A DNA stretch of 64,000 bases, taken from contig NC_015577.1 of NCBI RefSeq assembly GCF_000214355.1, positions 992,001-1,056,000 on the forward strand, in the 5' to 3' direction. Below the pieces are notes generated by a model. It had not been told where the DNA came from, made no database searches, and saw only the letters and a program-made list of their open reading frames with translations. Origin of the DNA: Leadbettera azotonutricia ZAS-9. GTDB lineage: Bacteria; Spirochaetota; Spirochaetia; Treponematales; Breznakiellaceae. This document shows positions 1 to 10,062 of the stretch, piece by piece. Every line of letters starts with the position of its first letter. Position 1 is the stretch's first letter. Both the position numbers and the translations under genes were made by a program.

Positions 1-1023
1 GTCTTTGGATTTCTCCAAAACCTCAAAATAATTCTTGAGGTGGCTGAAGGTGAATTTGGGGAAAAGGGGCCAGCTGTTCATTTCGATAAAGCGGTTGATG
101 TCCTGCCTGGTGGGACCGCCGCCGTGGTCTCCGACGCCGTACACCTGCAGCAGGGTTTTTGAACCTGTGAGGCGGCTCAGCTCCGGGGCGTGGGCCGCGA
201 TAGCAGGATCAGCCTTGGTGATGTACCAGAAAGGTTCGGTGTAGATCAGCAGTTCCTTGCCCGAAGGACTTTGCCAGCGGTATGCAATGTGGTCTCCTAT
301 GTGGCCCCTGCAGTGGTAGTAGTATTTTACCCCCCCCGAATTGCAGATCTCGGGCACGCTGCGGTTATGGCCGAATGTGTCAGGCTCAAAATCTATGACG
401 AGATTATCCTTGGGTATGCCGAAGGATTCGGCGAAATATTCTTTGGTGTAGAGGAGGTGCCGTGAAAGGCTTTCCCCTGAGGGCATGTTTTTGTCGTTTT
501 CTACCCAGGTGGAGGCTGTCACTTCCCAACGGCCTTCTTTTACCCTCTGCCTGATCTTTTCGAACATTTGGGGGGCAAATTCTTCGATAATTTTGTAAAC
601 CGAAGCCTGGGACTGGGAAAAGGTATAGGATGGAAACTCGTCCATCATGTCCAGCATGGTTTCCATGGTTGCAAGGGTCACGGAGACCGTCTCGTTGTAG
701 CCCCACATCCAGTTCATGTCGATATGGGCATGGGCAACGCAGAGGAATTCAAAACTCTTGGCCTCGGATGAGAGGGAAGAGAGGGCCGCCTCAGCCTTTT
801 GAACTGCCTCGGGGGTGGTACAGTGTTTTTCCGCAATGTCAGCTGCAAGCTTTTTTGCAGCATCCCTTATGATGGCATCGAACTTCCCCCCCTGGGAATC
901 GGAAAGCGCGGAAAGGAAGCGGAGTTCACCGGCTATGCGGTTATAATTCGCATTGGGCGCCTCCTTCTTGTCAAAATCCCGCAGCGCTTCGAGCTGATGG
1001 AAGTTGGTGTTAATATTGATCAT
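1..1023 (-). CDS. GH38 alpha-mannosidase, partial (C-terminus beyond the left edge)
   Basis: The frame stays open from the start at 1023 to the window edge (341 codons), so this is the N-terminal part of a protein usually 800-1000 residues long. I translated it by hand. Residues 98-107 read HAHIDMNWMW, the first metal-binding block of GH38 (H98, D100-102 region), residues about 211-220 read DFEPDTFGHN with the nucleophile Asp near 215, and a GDHGGGP stretch follows near residue 295. There is no signal peptide, so the enzyme is probably cytoplasmic and trims mannosides after import. The start is chosen because AAGGGGGA lies about 7 bases upstream of the ATG. It is divergent from the UroD-family gene. 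Family assignment is firm; substrate linkage is not visible. Confidence 0.9.
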   Translation of the reverse strand, partial: MININTNFHQLEALRDFDKKEAPNANYNRIAGELRFLSALSDSQGGKFDAIIRDAAKKLAADIAEKHCTTPEAVQKAEAALSSLSSEAKSFEFLCVAHAHIDMNWMWGYNETVSVTLATMETMLDMMDEFPSYTFSQSQASVYKIIEEFAPQMFEKIRQRVKEGRWEVTASTWVENDKNMPSGESLSRHLLYTKEYFAESFGIPKDNLVIDFEPDTFGHNRSVPEICNSGGVKYYYHCRGHIGDHIAYRWQSPSGKELLIYTEPFWYITKADPAIAAHAPELSRLTGSKTLLQVYGVGDHGGGPTRQDINRFIEMNSWPLFPKFTFSHLKNYFEVLEKSKD

Positions 1024-1123
1024 ATAAATTCCCCCTTGAAACTACGTTGATAGTTCCCATTGGCATAGAATGTATTTTATCATAGTATATAATAAGTTCA
1101 AGAGAAGAGTTTTGGAGGTTCGT

Positions 1124-2161
1124 ATGAATTCCCCTGATTTTAGAAATATAGTTGACGCCGGGCTCAATAAAAAATCCAGCCATATCCCCCTCTATGAACA
1201 TATCGTTTCCCCTCTTATTATAGAAAAGCTCACGGGCAAGAAGTTTGCCGATCTTTTAATGGGCGATTTTGAAGACAAAAAGGAATTTTTCCGGCATTAC
1301 AGCGGGTTTTTCAGGGATTTTGGTTACGATACGGTGAGTTTTGAATGCTGCGCAGGCCCTGCCATGCCCGGAAGCGGTTCTTTGGGGGGCCACAAAGCGG
1401 GGGTTATCAAAAACCGAAGGGATTTTGATGAATACCCCTGGGCTTCCATTCCGGATTTTTATTTTGAGGCAAACGGGGAAATTTTCAAGGCCTTTGCCGA
1501 AACCTTGCCCGAGGGCATGAAAGGCATAGGAGGCGTGGGGAACGGCATCTTTGAATGTGTTCAGGATATTACGGGTTTCCAGGAACTCTGTTACATCAAG
1601 GCCGATGACGAGGATCTCTACAAAGAACTCTTCGCCAAAGTAGGGAATATGCTGACTGCTATTTGGAGCCGTTTCCTCAAGGAATTCGGAGACGCTTTCT
1701 GCGTCGGCCGTTTCGGCGACGATCTGGGCTTCAAGTCCAATACCCTCCTCGAAGCTGCCGATGTAAAGGAACTGATACTGCCTCAGTATAAACGCATTAT
1801 CAGCCTTGTTCATGCAGCGGGGAAGCCCTTCCTCCTCCATTCATGCGGCTGCATCTTCAATGTGATGGATGACATTATTGCCACCGGAATAGACGCCAAA
1901 CATTCCAACGAGGATGTAATTTCTCCCTATTCAAAGTGGATCGATGATTACGGAGGCAGGATCGGGAATTTCGGAGGCCTTGATATGGATGTGCTTTGCG
2001 ATTCAAGTTCTGTGGATCTTGTTTCCTATACAACCAAGGTGTTCAAGCTCTGCCAGGCCAAGGGGCATGGGGTTGCCATAGGAAGCGGCAATTCCATACC
2101 TGATTATGTAAGCCCTGAGCGGTATAGTCTAATGCTGGAAACAGTATGCAAATTACGGTAG
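1124..2161 (+). CDS. Uroporphyrinogen decarboxylase/MtaA-family protein
   Basis: A 345-residue protein of the UroD-like TIM-barrel superfamily, which contains both haem-pathway decarboxylases and zinc-dependent methyltransferases acting on methylcobalamin. The stretch LLHSCGC in the second half followed by the DAKHSNED and GGLDMDVL blocks resembles the His-x-Cys zinc site of the methyltransferase branch rather than true HemE; that is an inference. The frame is open upstream to 1070, but the ATG at 1124 is preferred because TTGGAGG lies just upstream. It is divergent from the mannosidase, so it might handle a methylated substrate in glycan use, but nothing in the sequence proves that. No corrinoid protein is adjacent. 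Confidence 0.75.
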   Translation: MNSPDFRNIVDAGLNKKSSHIPLYEHIVSPLIIEKLTGKKFADLLMGDFEDKKEFFRHYSGFFRDFGYDTVSFECCAGPAMPGSGSLGGHKAGVIKNRRDFDEYPWASIPDFYFEANGEIFKAFAETLPEGMKGIGGVGNGIFECVQDITGFQELCYIKADDEDLYKELFAKVGNMLTAIWSRFLKEFGDAFCVGRFGDDLGFKSNTLLEAADVKELILPQYKRIISLVHAAGKPFLLHSCGCIFNVMDDIIATGIDAKHSNEDVISPYSKWIDDYGGRIGNFGGLDMDVLCDSSSVDLVSYTTKVFKLCQAKGHGVAIGSGNSIPDYVSPERYSLMLETVCKLR

Positions 2162-2170
2162 ACTAAAGAT

Positions 2171-2515
2171 ATGGACGACTGCATTTTCTGCAAAATCATC
2201 AAGGGAGAAATTCCTTCGAAGAAGATATACGAGGATGATGAATTCCTCGCTTTCCATGACATCACGCCCCAGGCGCCGGTGCATTTCCTTGTAATACCCA
2301 AGCGGCATATAAAGAATATCATGGAAACTGAAAGCGCCGATTCGGGGCTTTTGGGGCGTCTCCTTGTGAAAGCCCAGGAGCTTGCCCAGGCTCAGGGCTG
2401 CAGTGAAAAGGGAGCGCGTTTTGTGATCAACTGCAAGGCCCACGGAGGACAGACCGTGGATCATCTCCACTGCCATGTGCTCGGAGGCAGAACCCTCCAC
2501 TGGCCTCCGGGTTAA
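2171..2515 (+). CDS. HIT-family (HINT-type) nucleotide-binding protein
   Basis: A 114-residue protein of the usual HINT length. The C-terminal HLHCH at residues 98-102 is the histidine-triad signature; the middle His acts as nucleophile on nucleoside phosphoramidates and similar nucleotidyl bonds. An N-terminal CIFC pair (residues 4 and 7) is common in the family. It starts 9 bases after the preceding gene and ends 4 bases before the likely start of the histidine kinase, so the three genes probably share a transcript. The protein is cytoplasmic. Its physiological substrate is unknown in most bacteria. Confidence 0.93.
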   Translation: MDDCIFCKIIKGEIPSKKIYEDDEFLAFHDITPQAPVHFLVIPKRHIKNIMETESADSGLLGRLLVKAQELAQAQGCSEKGARFVINCKAHGGQTVDHLHCHVLGGRTLHWPPG

Positions 2516-2519
2516 TACA

Positions 2520-4850
2520 GTGAAGATACGCAATAGTGTAATGATACCTGCCGTCATCCTCATCATGGTGGCCTTTATCAGTATCAGCGCAGTCTCAAGC
2601 ATCAATTACAATTCCACAGTGCATGGGGTTATGGAATCTGAAATGAACAACATGCTGAATGCAGTGGACAACCAGCTTGTTCTTACCAACCGCGTAATAG
2701 CCATCACACTCTCTGCCCTGGATAAAAAAAATCTCGTTTTGGCCCGTATACTGGCCAACACTGTTGCTGAGGATGATCGTGTTCTTGAAATAGAGCATGT
2801 GAACCAGTTGGCCGAGCGCCTCGGCGTGGACGAAATTCATGTTACCGATGAAAAGGGCGTGCTGAGATGGGGCAATAGGCCTCAATTTTACGGCCTTGAT
2901 TTTTCTACCACCGATCAGACCAGGCCTTTTATGCGCATGCTTGAGGAACCTGATTTTGAGTTGGCCCAGGAACCTACCCCCCGGGGTTCTGACGGGCGCA
3001 TGTTTCAGTATGTGGGGGTAGCCCGGCGGGACAAACCCGGAATAGTGCAGGTGGGGATTTCCATAGAACCTATAGACGAAATACGCCGTTCCATGAGCAT
3101 ACAGAGGGGTATAGCCAACATGATAATCGGCCGTCAGGGCGGAGTGTTCATACTGGATACTGAAGGCAATATTGCCGCCGATAACCGGGGTATACTTTTC
3201 GGGAAGAACATCAGGAATGAGGTGTGGGCCGATCCCATGTTTGAAAGTCATTCAGGGACTCTCGATTTTGTTTACGGCCTTGAAAAAGAATGGGGCCGTT
3301 TCAGGAGATCGGGCAGCTCCATCATAGTGGTGTCCATGCCCAAATCAGAACTCTTTAGCTACATCTCTCGTTCAATGCTTTTCTCTTCAGGGTTTGGTCT
3401 GGCAGTAGTATTAGTACTTGCGGCAGTTCTTTACCTGGTTCTTACCCGCCTCGTTATCAGGCCCCTTGGAGGTCTTAACCATGACATGGCTATCCTCCTT
3501 CCCGGGAGCCGCATACGCAAAGACAAGTATTCAGAGACAGAAGAATTTTTTCTCCTTTGTGAATCCATCAATAAAATGCTGGAACGGCTCGACATTTCTG
3601 ACGGCCTTATTCGGGATCTCAGGATCACCGAAGAAGAATTGCATCGGGCGTCCCAGGCCAAGTCGGATTTCCTTTCCAATATGAGCCATGAAATGCGCAC
3701 TCCCATGAACGCCATTATCGGTATGACCTCCATTGCTAAATCCACAAGCGATATTTCCCGCAAGGATTACTGCCTTGCGAAAATTGAAGAGGCTTCCACA
3801 CATCTTTTAGGGGTTATCAACGACATACTGGATATGTCCAAGATAGAAGCTGATAAATTTGAATTGTCCTCAACAGAATTCGATTTTGCCGAAACTGTAC
3901 AGAAGGGCGTGAATGTTCTGACTTACCGTATGGAGGAGAAAAAGCAGAATTTTTCTCTCAATCTTGACAAGAAAATCCCTCCCTTTTTAATCGGCGACGA
4001 TCAGCGTCTTATGCAGGTTGTCACCAATCTCCTTTCGAATGCCGTAAAATTCACACCGGAAAACGGCGGTATTAGTGTTAATGCGGAACTTATCAATGAA
4101 AAAGACACGCAATCCGTTATTCAAATTGATGTGCGTGATTCCGGTATAGGCATGAGCAAAGAACAGCAGGGCAGGCTTTTCAGTTCCTTCCAGCAGGCCG
4201 ATTCCGGTATTTCCCGCAAATACGGCGGTACAGGCCTGGGCCTTGCAATCTCAAAACGCATCGTGGAAATGATGGGCGGCAGAATATGGGTGGAATCCGA
4301 GCAGGGCAAAGGTTCGGTGTTTTCGTTTACTGTAAATTTTGAAAGGGGCAGCCCGGCAAAAGAAAAGCTTCCATCCGCGGGAAAAACTCCGGGTACGGAT
4401 GAAAAAGAGGTCCCCGCCGAGGTTGATGACTTTTCCGGGCATTCTATACTTCTCGCAGAAGATGTGGATATTAACCGTGAAATAGTTCAGGCTCTCCTTG
4501 AGCCTACGGGCCTTTCCATAGACTGCGCGGAAAATGGTCAGGTCGCAGTAAAACTGTTTGCAGAAAGTCCCGAAAAATACAGTCTTGTCTTCATGGATGT
4601 TCAGATGCCCGAAATGGATGGTTACGAGGCTACAAGGCAGATCCGGGCCTTTGAAGCTGAACGTCTCAAAGGATTGGAGTTTGCGCAGCAAACCCCGCAG
4701 CAGCAATTTAAGGCTATTCCCATTATTGCCATGTCGGCCAATGTTTTTAAAGAAGATATAGAACGCTGCCTCGCTGCGGGCATGAACGACCATGTGGGGA
4801 AACCGTTGGACTTTGAGATAGTGTTGGAAAAACTTCGTCGTTATCTGTGA
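2520..4850 (+). CDS. Hybrid sensor histidine kinase with receiver domain
   Basis: A membrane-bound hybrid kinase of 776 residues from the GTG at 2520; the open frame extends to 2475 inside the HIT gene, and no start has a clear ribosome site. Order of parts: TM1 (about 8-28), a periplasmic Cache-like sensor region of about 260 residues, TM2 (about 287-310), a HAMP-like linker, HisKA with phospho-acceptor His near residue 390 ([13 protein letters not shown]), HATPase_c with NLLSNAVKF and [10 protein letters not shown], then a C-terminal receiver with phospho-acceptor Asp near 693 ([12 protein letters not shown]) and the conserved Lys in VGKPLD. No output regulator is adjacent, so signal may pass to a separate Hpt or regulator. 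The 3' end overlaps mnmG tail-to-tail by 10 bases. Confidence 0.9.
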   Translation: MKIRNSVMIPAVILIMVAFISISAVSSINYNSTVHGVMESEMNNMLNAVDNQLVLTNRVIAITLSALDKKNLVLARILANTVAEDDRVLEIEHVNQLAERLGVDEIHVTDEKGVLRWGNRPQFYGLDFSTTDQTRPFMRMLEEPDFELAQEPTPRGSDGRMFQYVGVARRDKPGIVQVGISIEPIDEIRRSMSIQRGIANMIIGRQGGVFILDTEGNIAADNRGILFGKNIRNEVWADPMFESHSGTLDFVYGLEKEWGRFRRSGSSIIVVSMPKSELFSYISRSMLFSSGFGLAVVLVLAAVLYLVLTRLVIRPLGGLNHDMAILLPGSRIRKDKYSETEEFFLLCESINKMLERLDISDGLIRDLRITEEELHRASQAKSDFLSNMSHEMRTPMNAIIGMTSIAKSTSDISRKDYCLAKIEEASTHLLGVINDILDMSKIEADKFELSSTEFDFAETVQKGVNVLTYRMEEKKQNFSLNLDKKIPPFLIGDDQRLMQVVTNLLSNAVKFTPENGGISVNAELINEKDTQSVIQIDVRDSGIGMSKEQQGRLFSSFQQADSGISRKYGGTGLGLAISKRIVEMMGGRIWVESEQGKGSVFSFTVNFERGSPAKEKLPSAGKTPGTDEKEVPAEVDDFSGHSILLAEDVDINREIVQALLEPTGLSIDCAENGQVAVKLFAESPEKYSLVFMDVQMPEMDGYEATRQIRAFEAERLKGLEFAQQTPQQQFKAIPIIAMSANVFKEDIERCLAAGMNDHVGKPLDFEIVLEKLRRYL

Positions 4851-6631
4851 AGGATCATGAGGAGTGCAATATCTCCCTGACGCACTCCGGGTATGCGGGC
4901 GGCTTGGCCTACTGTAAGGGGCTTTACGGTTTTAAGTTTTTCACGGGCCTCTGAGGAAAGCCCCTGTATTGCAGCATAATCCAAAGCAGGATTGAGCTTG
5001 ATGGCTTCCATCTTGGAAAGCTTTGCGGCAGCGCGGTTTTCTTTTTCTATATATCCCGCATATTTGATATCCAGGGCTGCCCGCTGCAGCCATTCAGCAG
5101 GGTATGCTTTTAGTTCGCTTAATTCATTTTGTTTTTCCAAAAACCCCTCGTAGTTTTCGATTTTCCTCTGCCTCATAAGTTCCCTGATGGCTTCGAGACC
5201 CTCGGTTTTTTTTGCAAATCTTTCCCAGCGCCTTTCATCTGCCAGGCCCAGTTCCCTTGCCTTGGGCGTGAGCCGCGAGTCTGCTGTATCATGGCGCAGT
5301 ACGAGCCTGTGTTCCGCCCTGCTTGTAAACATGCGGTAAGGCTCTTTTGTTCCCAGGGTGGTAAGGTCATCCACCAGAACACCGATATAGGCTTCGGATC
5401 TGCCGAGGACGAGGGGAGGCTCGCCCCGTATCTTTTGCGCAGCGTTAATGCCCGCCATGATGCCCTGGGCAGCTGCCTCCTCATAACCTGAAGAACCGTT
5501 GGTCTGTCCGGCCGTAAAAAGACCCTTCACCCGTTTGGATTCCAGAGTGGGGTAGAGATCCAGGGGATCAAGGTAATCGTATTCTACCGCGTAAGCGGGT
5601 CTTACAATGAGAGATTCTTCAAGGCTCGGTATGGTACGGACAAAAGCTTCCTGCACGTCTTCGGGAAGGGAGCTTGAAAGGCCGTTGAGGTACATCTCGT
5701 TGGTGGAAAGCCCCTCAGGTTCAATAAAAATATGATGCCGGTCCCGCTCGGGAAAGCGCATTACCTTGTCCTCAATGGAGGGGCAGTACCGGGGCCCTAC
5801 GCCTTTTATCTTTCCGCCGTAGAGGGGCGAACGGTGTATGTTGGCGCGGATAATGTCGTGAGTTTTGGTACAGGTGTAGGTAATCCAGCAGGGAACTGAA
5901 GGCCTGCCAGAAAAATTATCTCCCCTTTGTGAAGGATCAATGTCAAAGGAGAAGGGCGAGGCTTCTTCGCCGTCTTGCCGTTCGGTCTTGGAATAGTCGA
6001 TGGAATTGCCCGCAATGCGCGCGGGGGTCCCGGTCTTGAGCCTGCCCATGGGAAAGCCCCTGCGCCTCAAGCTTGAACCCAGGCCAAGGGCAGCTCCTTC
6101 GCCGAGGCGGCCCTCGGGGGCGTCATGTTCGCCTATGAAGATCTTCCCCTCCATAAAGGTTCCGGCTGCAAGTATCACAGTGCGTGCGGAAATGCGGTTT
6201 CCCCTCTGTGTTATGACTCCCTGAACTTCTTCCTTGTCGCTGCCTTTATTTGTTGTAATAAGATCCGTTACCGTATCCATAAAGATGGTGAGCCCCTTTT
6301 GGGCTTCTACGGCTTTGCGGGCTTCGGCCTGATATAACTGCTTGTCAGCCTGGGCCCTGGGGGCCTGAACCGCAGGGCCCCTCGAACGGTTGAGTATGCG
6401 GAACTGGATCATGGTTTTGTCTATGAGGCGGGCCATCTCGCCTCCCAGGGCGTCTACCTCCCGCACGAGGTTGCCTTTGGAAAGACCGCCTATAGCCGGG
6501 TTGCAGGACATGGCGCCTATGCGGTCGGGATTCTGGGTGATAAGCAGGGCGGTAAAACCCATGCGGGTAACAGCCAGGGAGGCTTCTATACCTGCATGGC
6601 CGCCGCCGACTATGATACAGTCATAATCCAT
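4841..6631 (-). CDS. mnmG: tRNA uridine-5-carboxymethylaminomethyl modification enzyme MnmG
   Basis: FAD/NADH-dependent partner of MnmE; together they put (carboxymethyl)aminomethyl groups on U34 of certain tRNAs. The N-terminus carries the Rossmann dinucleotide motif ([13 protein letters not shown]), followed by family blocks [12 protein letters not shown] and [30 protein letters not shown] lies near the middle, and the C-terminal helical tRNA/MnmE-binding region is present. From the ATG at 6631 it is 596 residues. An upstream TTG (6652) is also in frame, but the ATG puts the FAD motif at the expected distance from the N-terminus. The ATG has no Shine-Dalgarno and sits 7 bases from a -10-like box (separate entry). 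mnmE lies on the same strand about 3.4 kb upstream, separated by genes on the other strand. Confidence 0.97.
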   Translation of the reverse strand: MDYDCIIVGGGHAGIEASLAVTRMGFTALLITQNPDRIGAMSCNPAIGGLSKGNLVREVDALGGEMARLIDKTMIQFRILNRSRGPAVQAPRAQADKQLYQAEARKAVEAQKGLTIFMDTVTDLITTNKGSDKEEVQGVITQRGNRISARTVILAAGTFMEGKIFIGEHDAPEGRLGEGAALGLGSSLRRRGFPMGRLKTGTPARIAGNSIDYSKTERQDGEEASPFSFDIDPSQRGDNFSGRPSVPCWITYTCTKTHDIIRANIHRSPLYGGKIKGVGPRYCPSIEDKVMRFPERDRHHIFIEPEGLSTNEMYLNGLSSSLPEDVQEAFVRTIPSLEESLIVRPAYAVEYDYLDPLDLYPTLESKRVKGLFTAGQTNGSSGYEEAAAQGIMAGINAAQKIRGEPPLVLGRSEAYIGVLVDDLTTLGTKEPYRMFTSRAEHRLVLRHDTADSRLTPKARELGLADERRWERFAKKTEGLEAIRELMRQRKIENYEGFLEKQNELSELKAYPAEWLQRAALDIKYAGYIEKENRAAAKLSKMEAIKLNPALDYAAIQGLSSEAREKLKTVKPLTVGQAARIPGVRQGDIALLMILHR

Positions 6632-6638
6632 GATACTA

Positions 6639-6668
6639 ATAATGTACCCCAAGAGAGGAGGAAATCAA
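6639..6668 (-). promoter_or_regulatory. Candidate mnmG promoter giving a leaderless transcript
   Basis: Read on the minus strand: TTGATT (6668-6663), an 18-base spacer, CATTAT (6644-6639), then 7 bases to the mnmG ATG at 6631. A transcript starting about 7 bases after the -10 would begin at or next to the start codon. The -35 box overlaps the ribosome site of the divergent GH31 gene. Confidence 0.4.
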
Positions 6669-6669
6669 A

Positions 6670-8679
6670 GTGGCGTCTTTATTCTCAAAAGAAGGGAACC
6701 GTTTAATATACCGCTATGATGCGGAAAAAGTCTGGATAGAGGCATGGGGTGAAAACAGCCTCAGGGTACGGGCAAGCAAAATGGCCGAAATGCCCACATC
6801 AGACATGGATGATTGGGCCCTGCTCCCGCCCAAAGCTTCAAAATCCGAAATACGGCTGGGAGATGAAGAAGCGGTAATCCACAATGGAAAAATTGAATTG
6901 CGGATCTCCAGGGCCGGGAAGATTGTTGTTTTTAATCAGAAGGGTGAAAAGCTCCTCGAAGAATTTATACGCAACCGGCGTGATGTAAAATCGGAATATT
7001 GCAGCGCCCTGGATATTGAAAACCGTGAATTCAAACCCATCATCGGCGGCGATTACGAACTCACCCTGAGGCTGGAAGAAGTTTCCACAGAGGAGAGGAT
7101 CTACGGCATGGGCCAGTACCAGCAGCCCTGGCTCAACCTCAAAGGCTGTACCCTTGAATTGGCCCACCGCAATTCACAGGCCTCGGTTCCCTTCATGGTT
7201 TCGAGCCTGGGGTACGGTTTCCTCTGGAATAATCCCGCCGTGGGGCGGGTAACCTTCGGCAAGAACATGACCGTGTGGGAAGCGCGATCAACCAAAAAAC
7301 TCGACTACTGGATCACAGCCGGCGACAACCCGGCGGAGATTGAAGAGGCTTATGCTCAGGCGGCGGGTACTGTCCCCGAAATGCCCGATTATGCCCTGGG
7401 CTTCTGGCAATGCAAGCTCCGCTATCAGACCCAGGAAGAACTCCTCAGTGTTGCAAGGGAATACAAAAAACGGAATCTCCCCATATCAGTAATAGTAATA
7501 GACTTTTTTCACTGGCCCCTCCAGGGTGAATGGAAATTCGATCCCGTGTACTGGCCCGATCCTGACGCCATGATAGCTGAACTTAAAAAGATGAACATAG
7601 AACTCATGGTCTCCATCTGGCCCACCGTGGACAGGCGCAGCGAAAATTGGGAAGAGATGCTTGAGAAAGGTTACCTCATACGCACCGAGAGAGGTTACCG
7701 TATAGGTATGGATTTCCAGGGCAATACCATTCACTACGATGCAACCAATCCCGAAGCCCGGGAGTATGTCTGGAATAAAGTGAAAAAGAATTACTACGAA
7801 AAGGGAATACGCGTTTTCTGGCTTGACGAGGCCGAGCCCGAATATGCGGTTTACGATTTTGAGCAGTATCGCTACCATCTGGGCCCGAATCTTCAGATAG
7901 GCAACATCTACCCGGTGATGTACGCTAAAACTTTTTTTGACGGTATGGAAAAAGCGGGGCAGAAAAATATCATCAACCTTCTGCGCTGCGCCTGGGCCGG
8001 AAGCCAGAGATACGGCGCCCTGGTCTGGTCGGGAGACATACACTCAAGTTTTGCGAGCCTCAGGAACCAGCTTGCCGCTGGCCTCAATATGGGCATGGCA
8101 GGCATACCCTGGTGGACTACGGACATAGGGGGCTTCCACGGCGGCGAGATTGCAGATCCCCGTTTCCACGAATTGCTTATACGCTGGTTCCAGTGGGGCT
8201 GCTTTTGCCCGGTGATGCGTCTCCATGGCAACAGGGAACCTATAAAAGCCCAGTACGGAACTACAGGCGGCGCGACTTGCCTTTCGGGCGCCGACAACGA
8301 GGTGTGGTCTTATTCGGACGAGGTCTATGGGATCTGCAAAAAATATCTTTCCTTAAGGGAAAAACTCAAGCCCTATATTGCAGCTCTCATGAAGGCGGCC
8401 CACAAAAAAGGAACGCCCGTGATGCGTCCCCTCTTCTATGATTTCTCCGGGGATAAAAATGCGTGGGAGATAGAAGACGAGTATATGTTCGGTCCCAACT
8501 ACCTTGTGGCGCCCATACTTTACGAGGGTCTAAGAGATAGAAAGCTCTACCTTCCCTTCGGAACAAAATGGACCAACGCCTGGACAGGCGAAATTTTTGA
8601 AGGCGGAAAAGAGATAAGCGTCACCGCTCCCCTGGATCAGATACCTATTTTTACAAAAGATGGGAGCAGGCTGGAATAG
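6670..8679 (+). CDS. GH31 alpha-glycosidase (alpha-glucosidase/alpha-xylosidase type)
   Basis: A 669-residue glycoside hydrolase. The catalytic nucleophile is Asp386 in WLDEAEPE, and the acid/base is likely Asp456 in WSGDIHSSF; the downstream GIPWWTTDIGGF block is also typical of GH31. An N-terminal beta-sandwich precedes the (beta/alpha)8 barrel. There is no signal peptide, so it acts on imported oligosaccharides. The start is GTG, supported by GAGAGGAGG about 8 bases upstream. The stop at 8679 is directly followed by the MATE start at 8680, so the two are translationally coupled. WLDEAEPE is closer to alpha-xylosidase-type members than to WIDMNEP-type glucosidases, but substrate cannot be fixed from sequence alone. 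Confidence 0.93.
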   Translation: MASLFSKEGNRLIYRYDAEKVWIEAWGENSLRVRASKMAEMPTSDMDDWALLPPKASKSEIRLGDEEAVIHNGKIELRISRAGKIVVFNQKGEKLLEEFIRNRRDVKSEYCSALDIENREFKPIIGGDYELTLRLEEVSTEERIYGMGQYQQPWLNLKGCTLELAHRNSQASVPFMVSSLGYGFLWNNPAVGRVTFGKNMTVWEARSTKKLDYWITAGDNPAEIEEAYAQAAGTVPEMPDYALGFWQCKLRYQTQEELLSVAREYKKRNLPISVIVIDFFHWPLQGEWKFDPVYWPDPDAMIAELKKMNIELMVSIWPTVDRRSENWEEMLEKGYLIRTERGYRIGMDFQGNTIHYDATNPEAREYVWNKVKKNYYEKGIRVFWLDEAEPEYAVYDFEQYRYHLGPNLQIGNIYPVMYAKTFFDGMEKAGQKNIINLLRCAWAGSQRYGALVWSGDIHSSFASLRNQLAAGLNMGMAGIPWWTTDIGGFHGGEIADPRFHELLIRWFQWGCFCPVMRLHGNREPIKAQYGTTGGATCLSGADNEVWSYSDEVYGICKKYLSLREKLKPYIAALMKAAHKKGTPVMRPLFYDFSGDKNAWEIEDEYMFGPNYLVAPILYEGLRDRKLYLPFGTKWTNAWTGEIFEGGKEISVTAPLDQIPIFTKDGSRLE

Positions 8680-10035
8680 ATGGCAGAAACGCAGGCGAAT
8701 AAATACAACCTCACAGAAGGAGGCATACTCTCCAAACTCCTTCTCGTCAGTCTGCCCATTATGGGAACCCAGTTCCTGCAGATGGCTTATAACCTCACCG
8801 ACATGTTCTGGCTTGGCAAGGTGGGGAGCGATGCGGTAGCTTCGGCAGGCGCTGCAGGCATGTATATGTGGCTCTCCTTCGGCTTCCTCCTCATTGGCAG
8901 GATGGGCGCTGAGATCGGAGTTGCCCAATCCCTCGGCAGGGGGGACAAAAAAGCAGCCCTGGTTTATTCGCAGAATTCAATGTTCCTGGCAATAGTACTG
9001 GGGCTGTTCTTCTGCCTTCCCATGATTTTTTTTAATAAAACCCTGGCAGGTTTTTTCAATTTTCGTGAAGAAGGGGTTGCGTCTAGCGCTTCAGTATACC
9101 TGCGAATAGTAGGCTTTGCAGTCCCCCTTAATTTTATTACCGGAGTTATTACCGGAACGTTTAACGCTTCGGGAAATTCCAGGACACCTTTTATACTAAA
9201 TGGCATCGGCCTTGTTGCAAATGTGATTTTGGATCCTCTATTCATATTGGTACTGGATATGGGAGTAAGGGGAGCGGCGATAGCAACCATTATTGCCCAG
9301 ATCATTGTGGGAATATTGATGATTGCCGGGATCTTCTTTTTTAAAGGCAGACCATTTACCCATTATTCACTGCAGTTTAGTGTTGAGAAGAAAAAGGTCA
9401 TCCAGATTTTGAAATGGGCAATCCCCCTGGCTTTGGAAAGTATACTTTTCACTTTTCTCGCCATGCTTACTTCCCGAGTAGAAGTATCCTTCGGGGCCAG
9501 GGCAATGGCAACCAGCAAAGTCGGTTCCCAGCTTGAATCCCTCTCCTGGCTGATAGCAGGCGGTTTTGGATCGGCTCTGGTTGCTTTTATAGGCCAGAAC
9601 TACGGCGCAGGAAAAGAAGACAGGATACGCAGGTGCGTTAAAATTTCTGCCCAGGCGATGGCAATATGGGGAATTATGATAACCATCTTCCTCTGGTTCG
9701 GCGGGAGCTTTGTTTTTTCCCTATTCCTTCCCGGGCCTGAAATGCTTGCCCTGGGCAAACCGTATCTCCGCATACTCTCTTTTGCCCAGCTTCCCATGAC
9801 CATGGAAGCTGTAGGTTCAGGCGCCTTTAAAGGAACAGGCCGTACAATCCCGCCTTCAATCGCAAGCATTGCAACCAATATTGTCCGCCCCATCCTTGCG
9901 TTTTTTCTCTCCCGCACTTCCCTGGGCCTTTACGGCGTCTGGATAGCTGTGAGCGCCACTGCCCTTATGCGCGGCGTCTGGGTCTGCCTTTGGTATGTGC
10001 TGGCGGAGAGGGGAAGATCCCGGCTCGGAGAATAA
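8680..10035 (+). CDS. MATE-family multidrug/metabolite exporter
   Basis: A 451-residue polytopic inner-membrane protein with about twelve hydrophobic segments in two homologous halves. The N-terminal half has LPIMGTQFLQMAYNLTDMFW, typical of the MATE/NorM-DinF group, and the second half repeats the pattern (WAIPLALESILF). It exports cationic compounds using a sodium or proton gradient in characterised members. It starts immediately after the GH31 stop codon with no gap, which suggests co-expression and perhaps export of a sugar-derived or toxic compound; that link is inference. It converges on mnmE with 27 bases between them. Confidence 0.92.
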   Translation: MAETQANKYNLTEGGILSKLLLVSLPIMGTQFLQMAYNLTDMFWLGKVGSDAVASAGAAGMYMWLSFGFLLIGRMGAEIGVAQSLGRGDKKAALVYSQNSMFLAIVLGLFFCLPMIFFNKTLAGFFNFREEGVASSASVYLRIVGFAVPLNFITGVITGTFNASGNSRTPFILNGIGLVANVILDPLFILVLDMGVRGAAIATIIAQIIVGILMIAGIFFFKGRPFTHYSLQFSVEKKKVIQILKWAIPLALESILFTFLAMLTSRVEVSFGARAMATSKVGSQLESLSWLIAGGFGSALVAFIGQNYGAGKEDRIRRCVKISAQAMAIWGIMITIFLWFGGSFVFSLFLPGPEMLALGKPYLRILSFAQLPMTMEAVGSGAFKGTGRTIPPSIASIATNIVRPILAFFLSRTSLGLYGVWIAVSATALMRGVWVCLWYVLAERGRSRLGE

Positions 10036-10062
10036 ACAAAATAGGCGCATAGTTTTCTCCGG

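Noticed and set aside
404-706. Open frame on the minus strand across the GH38 region
   Set aside because: It lies in another frame of the mannosidase, whose family motifs are clear in the correct frame.
1047-1093. Promoter for the UroD-family gene (TTGATA, TATAAT)
   Set aside because: TTGATA or TTGGCA and the TATAAT at 1088-1093 are separated by 22 or more bases, too far for a standard promoter; not listed.
2153-2605. 150-codon minus-strand frame over the HIT gene
   Set aside because: It is the complement of HIT and the kinase start; no family features.
10036-10062. Terminator between MATE and mnmE
   Set aside because: No inverted repeat found in the 27-base gap.
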